Assembly: GCA_028279365.1 (NCBI GenBank)
Contig: JANQNX010000003.1
Coordinates: 1 to 64,000 of the forward strand
From: Gammaproteobacteria bacterium
GTDB lineage: Bacteria; Pseudomonadota; Gammaproteobacteria; Eutrophobiales; Eutrophobiaceae
Direction: 5' to 3'
Length of the DNA stretch: 64,000 bases
Each line of letters begins with the position of its first letter. Position 1 is the stretch's first letter. This document shows positions 18,656 through 27,262 of the stretch, piece by piece. Below the pieces are notes generated by a model. It searched no databases. It was not told the origin of the DNA and saw only the letters and a list, made by a program, of their open reading frames with translations. Both the position numbers and the translations under genes were made by a program.

Positions 18656-19485
18656 GGCTGATTATCCACGTGTGCCTGTTGCAATAAGGTGACGCTGGCA
18701 CCAGTCAGGCTGGTATCTTGAATCGTAATATTGAGCGTGACCAATGCCGCCCTTGTCGCTGAACCCGGGTCGTAGGAAAAACTACACGACGCTACCTGAT
18801 TCACCAATAAGTTGCCGGCACCAACCGCCCCGCCTACCGGGTAATTGTCATGCCGGTTTATCTCATTTCCTGAGCAAACAAAACTGACTGGCGTGTCGAC
18901 GATAAAAAAACGCTGCCGCGGCGACTCAAACGGAAAAGGAGGAGCGCCAGTAAACGTCACTGAGTTTGTCGTCACACCGGTAATATCAGCCAGATTATCA
19001 TCGTTATACGCATTGGCCCCTAATTGCCCGGTATTGAAAATAACCAGACAATCAGATGTGCTGGCGAGACAGGTGCCGCCGGTTTGTATATTAGCAACCG
19101 TCGTCGCATTGAGTAAGCCCATGACTTCGAAACAATCGGCAGTCGATGCAAAATCAAGCCTGTCATCTACAACTGCGCCGCCACAAACCGATACAGCACC
19201 ACCTGGAAACGTTCGATAACGACCGCCATCAAGTGTACGTAAGAATTCAATCGTAGTGCCGCCAGTCACACGAATACTATTGGGTAAAGCTAAACGTATC
19301 TCACGTGTCATTCGCTGCAAGGCCGTATCTGCAATATCAACCAATCGAGCACGTTTTTCTACATCAATAAACGCTTGAATTGGGCCACGGAGTACCAGAA
19401 ACAACACACCGGATAATATGCCGATCACGAGTATCACCACGATCAATTCGATCAAAGTGAAGCCTTTTTTATTCAACGCTCTCAT
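18652..19485 (-). CDS. mshO: MSHA minor pilin-like protein MshO
   Basis: 277 residues with a type III/IV prepilin start: leader MRALNKKG, cleavage before FTLIELIVVILVIGILSG, including Glu5 of the mature protein. The long periplasmic domain has several cysteines (CGG, ADCF, GTCLASTSDCL, FVCSG, ASCSFSY), suggesting disulfides. Large prepilins of this size and order (after mshD, before mshP) are MshO in the Vibrio locus; they resemble PilW or GspJ tip components. ATG start; the mshP start overlaps its stop. Confidence 0.82.
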   Translation of the reverse strand: MRALNKKGFTLIELIVVILVIGILSGVLFLVLRGPIQAFIDVEKRARLVDIADTALQRMTREIRLALPNSIRVTGGTTIEFLRTLDGGRYRTFPGGAVSVCGGAVVDDRLDFASTADCFEVMGLLNATTVANIQTGGTCLASTSDCLVIFNTGQLGANAYNDDNLADITGVTTNSVTFTGAPPFPFESPRQRFFIVDTPVSFVCSGNEINRHDNYPVGGAVGAGNLLVNQVASCSFSYDPGSATRAALVTLNITIQDTSLTGASVTLLQQAHVDNQP

Positions 19486-19492
19486 ATCAACA

Positions 19493-20059
19493 TCAAAAAT
19501 TGGCTTTAAAGCTGCTTAAGCTAGTTGTTGTGCCTGTCGTGTGCGTCACATCAATATCAATCCGCACAACCTGGCCTGCATTGGCATTAAGTCCATTTAA
19601 CATAGTGCCATTATCCGCCACCGCAACATTAACCGTGTAATCTCCTAATGTTCCAATAGGATTACCATTTTGATCTTGCGCACCGACATCATTCAATCCG
19701 TTGTAATCACAGACATCATCAAACACCGCACGACCGGCTTCGGCACCGCCAACCGCATTGATACCGCCACAGGCATTAGGTGCTGCTGTACTGCATGCGG
19801 AAACAGAACACTCTGCTGCACAATCTGTTGCTGGATCACCATCAGGATCGAAATCAGGTTCACAAAAACGGGTCAGCATTACCTCTTCCATGTACGCCCT
19901 GGCAATCGCATTGGCCTGCACGCGTATTTGTGGATCAATACTATTCTTACCGGCGTTAATAATTAATGTTAAAAAAGCCGTGACACCAATTGACAAAATG
20001 ACAATGGCGACAACCAGTTCAATCAAACTAAAACCGGCTTGATTTGCCTTAGGGCTCAT
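19493..20059 (-). CDS. mshD: MSHA minor pilin-like protein MshD
   Basis: 188 residues with a prepilin leader MSPKANQAG and mature start FSLIELVVAIVILSIGVTAF. The periplasmic part begins with a helix (ARAYMEEVMLTRFCEPDFD) and then holds a cysteine-rich stretch (six Cys within about 40 residues). The PilV-like helix and the place between mshC and mshO fit MshD. I chose the ATG at 20059, which overlaps the mshC stop by 11 nt; a TTG two codons upstream is also in frame. Likely a priming or tip minor pilin. Confidence 0.8.
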   Translation of the reverse strand: MSPKANQAGFSLIELVVAIVILSIGVTAFLTLIINAGKNSIDPQIRVQANAIARAYMEEVMLTRFCEPDFDPDGDPATDCAAECSVSACSTAAPNACGGINAVGGAEAGRAVFDDVCDYNGLNDVGAQDQNGNPIGTLGDYTVNVAVADNGTMLNGLNANAGQVVRIDIDVTHTTGTTTSLSSFKANF

Positions 20060-20525
20060 ACGCAAAGCCGGTTTCAGTTGCTACGATTATCGTTCGTGAC
20101 CCTAAAACTAGTGAGAGATCTCCAGCAGTAGCAGTGGGACGGCCAATATTGTCGAACTGTATTGTTGTTGGGAGGTCCGCAGTAGCCTCAGGTGTACTGT
20201 TATCACAGAAATTATTTTGTCCGGTAGCAGGATTGATAATAGTAGTTGCAGCAGCAGGACAACCGGCATTGACTGGTGCAGCAAACTGAACGCTACAATC
20301 TACAGCCGTAATCGAAACGCTCACTTCACAACCGGAACCAATCGCCTGCTTTTGAGCAAAACGAATCGCCGCAGTCGTTTGCTGTACAAAGCCTGTTTGC
20401 CTAAAACCATCCAGGTTGAGTCTTGGGGCCACATAAGTCGCCAGTATCCCCAACAACAAAATAACTACCACTAGCTCAATCAGGGTAAAACCCGAATAAC
20501 TCAATGTTGTATTTTGAAGTTTCAT
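20049..20525 (-). CDS. mshC: MSHA minor pilin MshC
   Basis: 158 residues. Prepilin leader ends SYSG and the mature protein starts [20 protein letters not shown], followed by the helix RFAQKQAIGSGCEVSVSI typical of GspH/FimT-like minor pilins and MshC. Three further cysteines may form disulfides. The frame extends upstream to a TTG, but the ATG at 20525 gives a normal leader length. In Vibrio mshC follows mshA directly; here a ligase gene intervenes, with its stop 45 nt before this ATG. Confidence 0.8.
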   Translation of the reverse strand: MKLQNTTLSYSGFTLIELVVVILLLGILATYVAPRLNLDGFRQTGFVQQTTAAIRFAQKQAIGSGCEVSVSITAVDCSVQFAAPVNAGCPAAATTIINPATGQNNFCDNSTPEATADLPTTIQFDNIGRPTATAGDLSLVLGSRTIIVATETGFAYEP

Positions 20526-20570
20526 TTTATCGATTACCAAGTGTCTGGCTTCATTATCCTGACAACCCGA

Positions 20571-22448
20571 CTAAGGTTTCAAGTAATCAATATAATTCGG
20601 ATCCACATAACCCGGGTAGTTTGCTGCTTCCACTTCCACATTTTTGAGAAACACCGAGTCAGGGTTCTTCTCAATAAAAAGATTCAACTGTTCTCTTGCC
20701 AGATTGACATTCCCTGACAGTAATAGTGTTCTGACATACTCTTCTTGTAATTTTTGATCGTTAGGCAACCACTGCATCGCTGATTCCAACCAGCTTAATA
20801 CTTCCTTAATAGTTGCCGGTTTTTGCAACAATTTGGGCATGTCCCGATGTAGCATTGCACGCCAAAATAGACTCTTCACACTGTATGGATTTGCCAGGTC
20901 CCCTTTTATATATAGCGCATCTGACCTGTTTGCTGGTTCGGGTTTACCTGTTGCTTTGGCTGCATGCAGCCAGATGTCTGCCTCAACCAAATAATAATCT
21001 TCATGATACGGTGCAAAACGTCTGGCTAATTCATAATTTTTTAGCGCTGATTTTATATCCAGTTTTTGTTTATCCCGGTTAGCTTTATCAAAATACAGTT
21101 GCGCCACTGCCGGTTGTGACAAATATCCTATTAAACTGATCCCAACTAAACATTTAATAATAACCGGGCGAGTATTGATTCGCCTTAAATAATCATCTAA
21201 CGCTATCGTTTTATTTGAGAAACGATTAAATATCTGGTTGATATAACCAAGATAAGCACCGAACAACAATAATAGAAATGGTATGTAAAATAAAAAATCA
21301 ACCAAACCATGTATGTAGAATGTGAAAATAGCAGATAGCATTGCAAGTACCGCAATCACTTCATATTTTTCTAGTCGTTGTCGATTTACATATAGCAAGC
21401 AAATGATGGCGAATGGTATCGAAAGAAAAAGTAGTAAACCGAATATACCGATTTCCATCCACAGCTGTAAAAAATCGTTATGTACAAAACGCGTTTTATT
21501 GCCGATATAAGGTTCTTGCTGATCACGCGTTTGAAAATATTGGTAAGTATGCAGCCCATGACCCAATAATGGTTTCGCTTTAATCTGCTGCCATGCAATA
21601 TCGAATAATTGAAATCGATGCTGCAAGGTTGAAACTGCTGATTCATGTCGAATGATATTATTCAGATTGCTTCCAAAAGGTTGACTTGTAGTGCTGACCT
21701 CAAATTTCAAGTTATTATTGATAGCAAAACAGAAAAAAATTGCTGCTATGCCTATCAGTAATGATTTCATTCGCTTTTTGTGTATCTCGAGTGAAAATAA
21801 TTTAATAAAAAGAAAAATGAAACTCGCAGTAGCAACAAACGAAATCCAACCACCACGACTTTGTGAAACAATTAGAGCTGCAGATAAAGTATAAATAACG
21901 AATAATAAAGATCTTCTATTTTCACTTAATAGATAAAATATAATTAAAGGTAATAACGACATATTTATGCAAGCGGCATAAGTGTTAGGGGTATAAAAAA
22001 TGGTATTGGCCCTGTTACCCGTATGAATAATATAAGCTGCTCCGGTAAGGTATTGAATTACTCCCCATAACGCGAGTATAACAACAATGCCATTTAGTAC
22101 TTTAAAACTGTTTATGGCAAAAATAGTATTGACAGAACTAAATAGTAGAAATCCTGCAGATAGAAAAGTAATAAGATAGATTGCATCCTGATATGGAACC
22201 GGACGAACAAACACGACATTGGTAATGAGTAAAACAAAAAATGATATTAAGATAATTAATAAGAGATTAATTGGTAACTTAAAATCAAAATAATAAATAA
22301 ATAATGATAGTAAAACTGAAACACTGGCCCACCACAATATATACCCATTAATAATTGAAATAACTAAAGCTAATATAATAGCAATGCAGATAAAAAAAGA
22401 GGGCCAAAAGGCCCTCTTAAAACTGATAACTATCAAACTTTTATCCAC
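20571..22448 (-). CDS. O-antigen ligase-like membrane protein (candidate pilin glycosylation ligase)
   Basis: About 625 residues with 11-12 membrane helices and a Wzy_C (O-antigen ligase) signature: [40 protein letters not shown] and [14 protein letters not shown], the latter carrying the conserved H/N of the large periplasmic loop. After the last helix (about residue 455) comes a soluble tail with TPR-like helices. Family members transfer lipid-linked glycans to lipid A core or to pilins (PglL, TfpO). Its place between mshA and mshC suggests pilin glycosylation, an inference. The start is uncertain: no ATG fits, and I use the GTG overlapping the mshA stop by 8 nt; an ATG at 22496 would overlap mshA by 56 nt. 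The gene is visibly AT-richer than its neighbours, hinting at separate acquisition. Confidence 0.75.
   Translation of the reverse strand: MDKSLIVISFKRAFWPSFFICIAIILALVISIINGYILWWASVSVLLSLFIYYFDFKLPINLLLIILISFFVLLITNVVFVRPVPYQDAIYLITFLSAGFLLFSSVNTIFAINSFKVLNGIVVILALWGVIQYLTGAAYIIHTGNRANTIFYTPNTYAACINMSLLPLIIFYLLSENRRSLLFVIYTLSAALIVSQSRGGWISFVATASFIFLFIKLFSLEIHKKRMKSLLIGIAAIFFCFAINNNLKFEVSTTSQPFGSNLNNIIRHESAVSTLQHRFQLFDIAWQQIKAKPLLGHGLHTYQYFQTRDQQEPYIGNKTRFVHNDFLQLWMEIGIFGLLLFLSIPFAIICLLYVNRQRLEKYEVIAVLAMLSAIFTFYIHGLVDFLFYIPFLLLLFGAYLGYINQIFNRFSNKTIALDDYLRRINTRPVIIKCLVGISLIGYLSQPAVAQLYFDKANRDKQKLDIKSALKNYELARRFAPYHEDYYLVEADIWLHAAKATGKPEPANRSDALYIKGDLANPYSVKSLFWRAMLHRDMPKLLQKPATIKEVLSWLESAMQWLPNDQKLQEEYVRTLLLSGNVNLAREQLNLFIEKNPDSVFLKNVEVEAANYPGYVDPNYIDYLKP
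22392..22418 (-). terminator. Intrinsic terminator after mshA, inside the ligase frame
   Basis: On the minus strand a perfect 9-bp stem AAGAGGGCC/GGCCCTCTT with a TTTT loop (22397-22418) runs into seven T residues. It begins 23 nt after the mshA stop. This is a textbook Rho-independent terminator, expected to make the major pilin transcript abundant and to limit transcription of the downstream ligase and minor pilins. It lies within the 5' end of the ligase reading frame. Confidence 0.9.
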
Positions 22449-22857
22449 TACATAAAGAAGCTGAGAGATTACCGGTGGCACTCGAACCATCAACATTAAC
22501 AGTTATACCTGTTGGGTCAGCGTTACAAGTTGCCGTTCCAGCAAAAGCTGTTCCTCCAGCATTAATTGTATGTACTCCAGCTCCAGCGGTAATTGTGGTT
22601 CCAGTAGGAATACTAGAAAAATCAGCAGCTGTAATTATAGTATTTAACGTTTGCGCAGTTCCTGAGAATTCACCTAACTGAATTACCGCAGATGAAGATA
22701 TAGTTCCTAGAATACCTTGCGCAACAGCAGTATTAGCGTTTGCAGTTAAATTCGCAAAACGCGGTACAGCTGTTGCTGCCAAAATACCAAGAATTACGAT
22801 GACTACAACCAATTCAATCAGAGTAAAACCCTGATTCTTTTTCTTTGTCATTTTCAT
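22441..22857 (-). CDS. mshA: MSHA major pilin MshA
   Basis: 138-residue type IVa-like prepilin: basic leader [10 protein letters not shown], mature start [20 protein letters not shown] with Glu5, then an alpha-helical spine ([19 protein letters not shown]) and a Ser/Thr-rich globular head. Cys111 and Cys136 can form the C-terminal disulfide loop typical of major pilins. A good ribosome-binding site (GGAG, 9 nt before ATG), the following terminator and the position in the locus mark it as the major subunit. The 214 bp upstream may contain its own promoter; I could not pick one confidently. Confidence 0.88.
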   Translation of the reverse strand: MKMTKKKNQGFTLIELVVVIVILGILAATAVPRFANLTANANTAVAQGILGTISSSAVIQLGEFSGTAQTLNTIITAADFSSIPTGTTITAGAGVHTINAGGTAFAGTATCNADPTGITVNVDGSSATGNLSASLCSG

Positions 22858-23071
22858 GAGATTGCTCTCCTATTATTGAACCGCAGTTCTTTGATCATTA
22901 CCCATCCTGTCAGTCGCAACTTTCAGTCATTCCATTCATCGGACAGAAAACCGGTTCCATTCCAGTTTATTACTGGCAAGGCCAGATTCATTTTAATTAA
23001 TGACTAATTTGTAAATGTAGACTTTAATATCATAAATTACAAGTAATATGCTTTATAAACCATTGTTTTAA

Positions 23072-23674
23072 TTACTTTATCAGTGGAATTAAGCTCCAGA
23101 TAATGTAAATTGCGGCCAAAATCACTATGAGACCAAAAACTCTCGGGTTTCCCAGTAATATTTGATCGGGTAAGTCTTGATTTTTGTCCAATACTTTCAA
23201 TGGCTCATCAGAATCTATCCACCTATTCGCGACGGACTCGATGTTTTTGAGGCTGCTGGGTCGTACAAAAATGAATATACTAATGACAATAGCGATGAGC
23301 AGTGCCATTATTAACATGTTATATAATACGATAAATAGCCATTTCTCAAATTCCGAGTCAGCGAGTTTAATCACATAAGAATGAACGGTTTCATATCCCA
23401 GATAAAACGTCAGCATATAAAAGCAGCCGATACCGATAATTGAGAATGTAAGACCAAATAATCGGTGGTGACGATAGAAAAACCGTTCTCGATAAATAGG
23501 CTGGTTAATCTTTTGAAAAAATGAATCGGTAGAAACCCATTTATTCAAGCTGGATGCCCACTGAAATACTTTATTTGGAATGAATAAAAATCCAAAACCT
23601 ATCGGAACCAATATTAGACCAATTACGAATAAAAATTGTAAAAACCAGACTGTCAACTCATTAGTAATATTCAT
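23072..23674 (-). CDS. Unrecognised four-helix membrane protein in the MSHA locus
   Basis: 200 residues that I cannot assign to a family. Hydrophobic segments lie at about 9-30, 75-95, 112-135 and 178-198. Between helix 1 and 2 is a basic loop (QPIYRERFFYRHHRLFG); between helix 3 and 4 a charged loop ends ILLGNPRVFG, a motif also seen near the last helix of some small membrane proteins. No prepilin leader is present, so it is not MshB, although it occupies the place where mshB lies in Vibrio. It follows mshF by 11 nt and is in the same orientation, so it is probably expressed with the assembly genes. AT-rich. Confidence 0.7.
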   Translation of the reverse strand: MNITNELTVWFLQFLFVIGLILVPIGFGFLFIPNKVFQWASSLNKWVSTDSFFQKINQPIYRERFFYRHHRLFGLTFSIIGIGCFYMLTFYLGYETVHSYVIKLADSEFEKWLFIVLYNMLIMALLIAIVISIFIFVRPSSLKNIESVANRWIDSDEPLKVLDKNQDLPDQILLGNPRVFGLIVILAAIYIIWSLIPLIK

Positions 23675-23685
23675 TTTATTTGTAT

Positions 23686-24294
23686 CTATGACTTCCAGTC
23701 ATATGTGTTTTGTGCCTGGATCTTAACTGAATTAATCTCATCAACAACCGCTTCATAACTACCATTGTTGTTCTTATCAAGATAATTAACATTCGTTTTG
23801 AATATTATTCGGGGTTTGCCTTTCAAAGCTGTCGTAAATAACTCAGGATTACTCACGAGATAAATAAGTAATTTCTGTTCTTGATCAAAGTACCAATTTC
23901 CTTCTTCCATTGTATCTTTGGTAAAGCGATTAATTTCACCTGCATAGTTGGCAGGTGAAAAAAAACTAAGAGTGGAATCCGTGCTTTCAAGTAAATCCTC
24001 GATATCAGACTGATAGTTTATAGTAGCGGCTGATTGTAAATAACTCATAGGATTCATATCTTCCATCAAGGCCAACTGTTCATATTCACCATTTAATTGG
24101 TAAAAAATAGCTTGATACTGCAAAGCGGCATTAATGTTAATGACAGTACTTTCAAACATGCGCTTTTCTGCCTGTGAAAATAATTGCAGCGAATAGCGCA
24201 TAAACGAACTTAACAAAACCGCAAGAATGATAATCGACATAAATAACTCGAGCCGGGATAAATCGCGACTGATCCACCGGGGTGCTAACCTCAT
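23686..24294 (-). CDS. mshF: MSHA biogenesis protein MshF-like
   Basis: 202 residues. One N-terminal membrane helix (LFMSIIILAVLLSSFMRYSL, residues about 17-36) is preceded by arginines and followed by a long helix (QAEKRMFESTVININAALQY) and a periplasmic domain. This is a pilin-like shape without a classical prepilin site, and the position after mshG is that of mshF in the Vibrio locus. The ATG at 24294 overlaps the mshG stop by one base (TGATG). The precise role of MshF is not known. Confidence 0.7.
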   Translation of the reverse strand: MRLAPRWISRDLSRLELFMSIIILAVLLSSFMRYSLQLFSQAEKRMFESTVININAALQYQAIFYQLNGEYEQLALMEDMNPMSYLQSAATINYQSDIEDLLESTDSTLSFFSPANYAGEINRFTKDTMEEGNWYFDQEQKLLIYLVSNPELFTTALKGKPRIIFKTNVNYLDKNNNGSYEAVVDEINSVKIQAQNTYDWKS

Positions 24295-25514
24295 CAATTA
24301 ACAACTTTCGCTAAATCCCACATCGGCAAAAATACTCCCAGCGCCAGTATTAACACCATTATACCAATGGCAACAATCAAAACAGGTTCAATCGATGCAC
24401 TCAGGTTTTTGATGTCATAGTCCACTTCGCGATCATAATACTCCGCCACCTCTTCCATCATGTCATCAACCTGGCCGGTCTCTTCCCCCACTGACAACAT
24501 TTGCAATACTAACGGTGTAAACATTTTCGTCTGTGTAGCGGTACGTGTAAGCGATTCACCTCGCTCTATGCCATTACGCATGCCCAATATTTTGTCACTC
24601 ACATACTCATTATCGACTGAGCGTGACACGACCGTCATTGCCTGGATCAGTGGTACACCTGATTTTAAACCCATCGAAAACGACCGTGCGAAACGAGATA
24701 GCGTCGCACGATAAATAATATCGCCAACAATGGGTATTTTTAGTTTGTATCTATCCCACTGGAAGTGACCATTTTCAGTTTGAATATATAACTTTGACGC
24801 CACGATAGCTCCAATAATACCAACCAGTAATGTTGGCCACCATTCAACAAAAAAATCAGACGTTGCCATCAGTAATCGGGTTTGCCAGGGCAATTCTGCA
24901 CTGGCTTTTTCAAATAAGCCGGCAAATGCCGGAATGACAAAAATATTAATGATGGCTATGGCAATCGCGATAGCAACGATAACGAAGATGGGATAACGCA
25001 GCGCCGCTTTGATTCTTTCTCGCGTTTCTTTTTCCCGGTTTAAATATTCGGATATTCTAAAAAATGACTCTTCCAACCGGCCGGTCTCTTCACCGACTCT
25101 GACCATGCTGATATACAAAGGAGAAAAAATAGCAGGGTGTCTTGCTAGTGAACTTGATAAATCACGACCTGATTCGAGATTATCGAGTATTTCTCTTAAT
25201 GCCTGAATGATTTTGAAATTACGTGACGATTGGATTAAGCCAGTAATGGACTTGATCATTGGCACGCCGGATTTCATCAAGGTATACATTTGTCGGCTGA
25301 ATAAAATTAAATCTTCCAGGCTCGGTCTTTTGTTATTAATATAATTTGCTATAGAAATATCCGATCCGCTGACTTGCTTTTTCTGGATGATATCTATCGG
25401 CGTAATACCGGTATTGAATAGCTGTGACGCCACTAAATCAGACGTGCCTGCATCCATCTCACCCTGAATCAAATTACCACTTGCGTTACGACCTTTATAA
25501 GCAAACAACGGCAC
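24294..25514 (-). CDS. mshG: MSHA inner-membrane platform protein MshG
   Basis: 406-residue GspF/PilC family protein, the polytopic platform on which the assembly ATPase acts. Two T2SSF domains are evident (about residues 68-190 and 270-395), each with a motif such as MVRVGEETGRLEESF or MLSVGEETGQVDDMM, and three membrane helices (about 170-195, 220-240, 375-400). N-terminus LFAYKGRNASGNLIQGEMDA is typical. Starts with GTG overlapping the mshE stop as TAGTG. Confidence 0.95.
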   Translation of the reverse strand: MPLFAYKGRNASGNLIQGEMDAGTSDLVASQLFNTGITPIDIIQKKQVSGSDISIANYINNKRPSLEDLILFSRQMYTLMKSGVPMIKSITGLIQSSRNFKIIQALREILDNLESGRDLSSSLARHPAIFSPLYISMVRVGEETGRLEESFFRISEYLNREKETRERIKAALRYPIFVIVAIAIAIAIINIFVIPAFAGLFEKASAELPWQTRLLMATSDFFVEWWPTLLVGIIGAIVASKLYIQTENGHFQWDRYKLKIPIVGDIIYRATLSRFARSFSMGLKSGVPLIQAMTVVSRSVDNEYVSDKILGMRNGIERGESLTRTATQTKMFTPLVLQMLSVGEETGQVDDMMEEVAEYYDREVDYDIKNLSASIEPVLIVAIGIMVLILALGVFLPMWDLAKVVN

Positions 25515-27262
25515 TATACGCTTACCTCTTCACTTGCATTATCGATCTCTTCATCGACAACGCTATCAATATCAGCAGAGATACGTATCACCTCATCCAT
25601 TGTCGTAATACCTTCTACCGCATACTGCAGCGCCACCATATTTAGCGGCCTGAAGTGTCGAGATTGTCTGGCTTTTTCAAGAAACACACCGGTATCACCA
25701 TAGGCCAGCGCGTTGGAGAGATCTCGATCAAACTCGAGCAATTCATACACACCGATGCGACCCTGATAACCGGTATAATTACAATGTGCACAACCAATAC
25801 CGTGCTTGAAAGTGACATTAAAATTATCTTCGTTAACAAAACTGTTTAACCACGCCTTTTGTTGATCATTTAACTCTGCTGGCTGCGCACAACTTTCACA
25901 AACACGTCGTACCAAACGCTGTGCCAAAATCGCATGCAGAGCAGATGCCAATAAGTAATTTTTAATGCCAATATCCATTAAACGATTCACCGTGCTGACA
26001 GCATCGTTAGTATGCAAGGTAGATAGCACAAGGTGACCGGTCATAGCAGCACGCAAGGCAATCTCGGCCGTTTCTTCATCACGCATTTCACCAATCAGGA
26101 CAATATCAGGATCCTGTCTTAATGCAGAGCGTAAAACCTTGGCAAAACTAAGACCAATATCGGAATTGATCTGTACCTGATTAATCCTAGGCAACTTGTA
26201 TTCGACCGGGTCTTCAACAGTAATGATTTTTTTCTCTGCTACGTTCAGCTTTTGTAATGCAGCATAAAGCGTGGTTGTTTTACCGCTGCCTGTAGGACCG
26301 GTCACAAGTATCATTCCATGTGGACGCTGAATTAATTGTTCAAATCGATCCAACATCGTTTTTGGCATACCAATGCGGCTTAAATCCAGCGTACCTCCGG
26401 TTTGGTCTAACAAACGCATGACTACAGATTCACCATATTGAACCGGCATGGTCGATAAACGTACATCGATATTATGATCTTTTATCCTGACGCTAAAACG
26501 CCCATCCTGCGGTAAACGTTTTTCTGAGATATCCAGACCCGCCATCAGTTTCACGCGTAAGACTAACGCCGGTGCAATACGCACCTCATCCATAGTATGT
26601 TCCTGTAACACACCATCAACCCGCTGACGGATACGCAGAACCTTTTCATCCGGTTCAATATGTATGTCAGAAGCTTTAATCTGTATGGCATCTTCAAACA
26701 ATGAGGCTAATAATTTAACCACTGGCGCATCAGCTACATCGGCATCGGCCAACATCGCACCTAGATCGATATCACCTTCAGTTAATTCTTCATTTAACTG
26801 TTCAGCAAAGCCGCTTATCTGTTCGGTCTTTCGGTAAACGGTATCAATAGTCCTTAATAAGTCACTTTCCCTGACCACCGCCATTCGAATCGGCTGCTTC
26901 AATATTTTTGACAATTCATCATAAGCAAAAATATTGGTCGGGTCTGCCATGCCGACAAGAATGCCGTTATCATCTGACGTCAAAGCTACTGAACGAAAAC
27001 GTCGAGCCTGTATTTCCGGAATCAGTTTGACCACTTCAGGATTAAACTTGTAATGCAGCAGATCGACAAACGGTATTTTTAACTGTCTGGATAAGGCATC
27101 GAGCATTTGATCTTCGGTTAAATAACCATCATCAATCAACACCCTTCCAAGTTTTTGCCCGGTGCGTTTTTGATCCGTCAGCGCCTGATTCAACTGATCC
27201 GATGTGATTACTTGGCTTTCGACCAGTAAATCACCCAATCTGACTTTCTTACGAGGATTCAT
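25514..27262 (-). CDS. mshE: MSHA pilus extension ATPase MshE with MshEN c-di-GMP domain
   Basis: 582-residue GspE/PilB-type ATPase powering pilin polymerisation. The catalytic half has Walker A GPTGSGKTTTLYAAL (about 328-342), Asp box, Walker B VLIGEMRDEETAEIAL and His box TGHLVLSTLHTNDA. A four-cysteine zinc site follows (CESC ... CAHC, about 455-505). The N-terminus carries two tandem 24-residue MshEN motifs: RLGDLLVESQVITSD with QLNQALTDQ, and KLGRVLIDDGYLTED with QMLDALSRQ. This fold is known in Vibrio MshE to bind c-di-GMP. ATG lies inside mshN (14-nt overlap). Confidence 0.96.
   Translation of the reverse strand: MNPRKKVRLGDLLVESQVITSDQLNQALTDQKRTGQKLGRVLIDDGYLTEDQMLDALSRQLKIPFVDLLHYKFNPEVVKLIPEIQARRFRSVALTSDDNGILVGMADPTNIFAYDELSKILKQPIRMAVVRESDLLRTIDTVYRKTEQISGFAEQLNEELTEGDIDLGAMLADADVADAPVVKLLASLFEDAIQIKASDIHIEPDEKVLRIRQRVDGVLQEHTMDEVRIAPALVLRVKLMAGLDISEKRLPQDGRFSVRIKDHNIDVRLSTMPVQYGESVVMRLLDQTGGTLDLSRIGMPKTMLDRFEQLIQRPHGMILVTGPTGSGKTTTLYAALQKLNVAEKKIITVEDPVEYKLPRINQVQINSDIGLSFAKVLRSALRQDPDIVLIGEMRDEETAEIALRAAMTGHLVLSTLHTNDAVSTVNRLMDIGIKNYLLASALHAILAQRLVRRVCESCAQPAELNDQQKAWLNSFVNEDNFNVTFKHGIGCAHCNYTGYQGRIGVYELLEFDRDLSNALAYGDTGVFLEKARQSRHFRPLNMVALQYAVEGITTMDEVIRISADIDSVVDEEIDNASEEVSV

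Noticed and set aside
22858-23071. Sigma-54 promoter upstream of mshA
   Set aside because: GG and GC dinucleotides occur but none has the required 10-nt spacing of a -24/-12 element.
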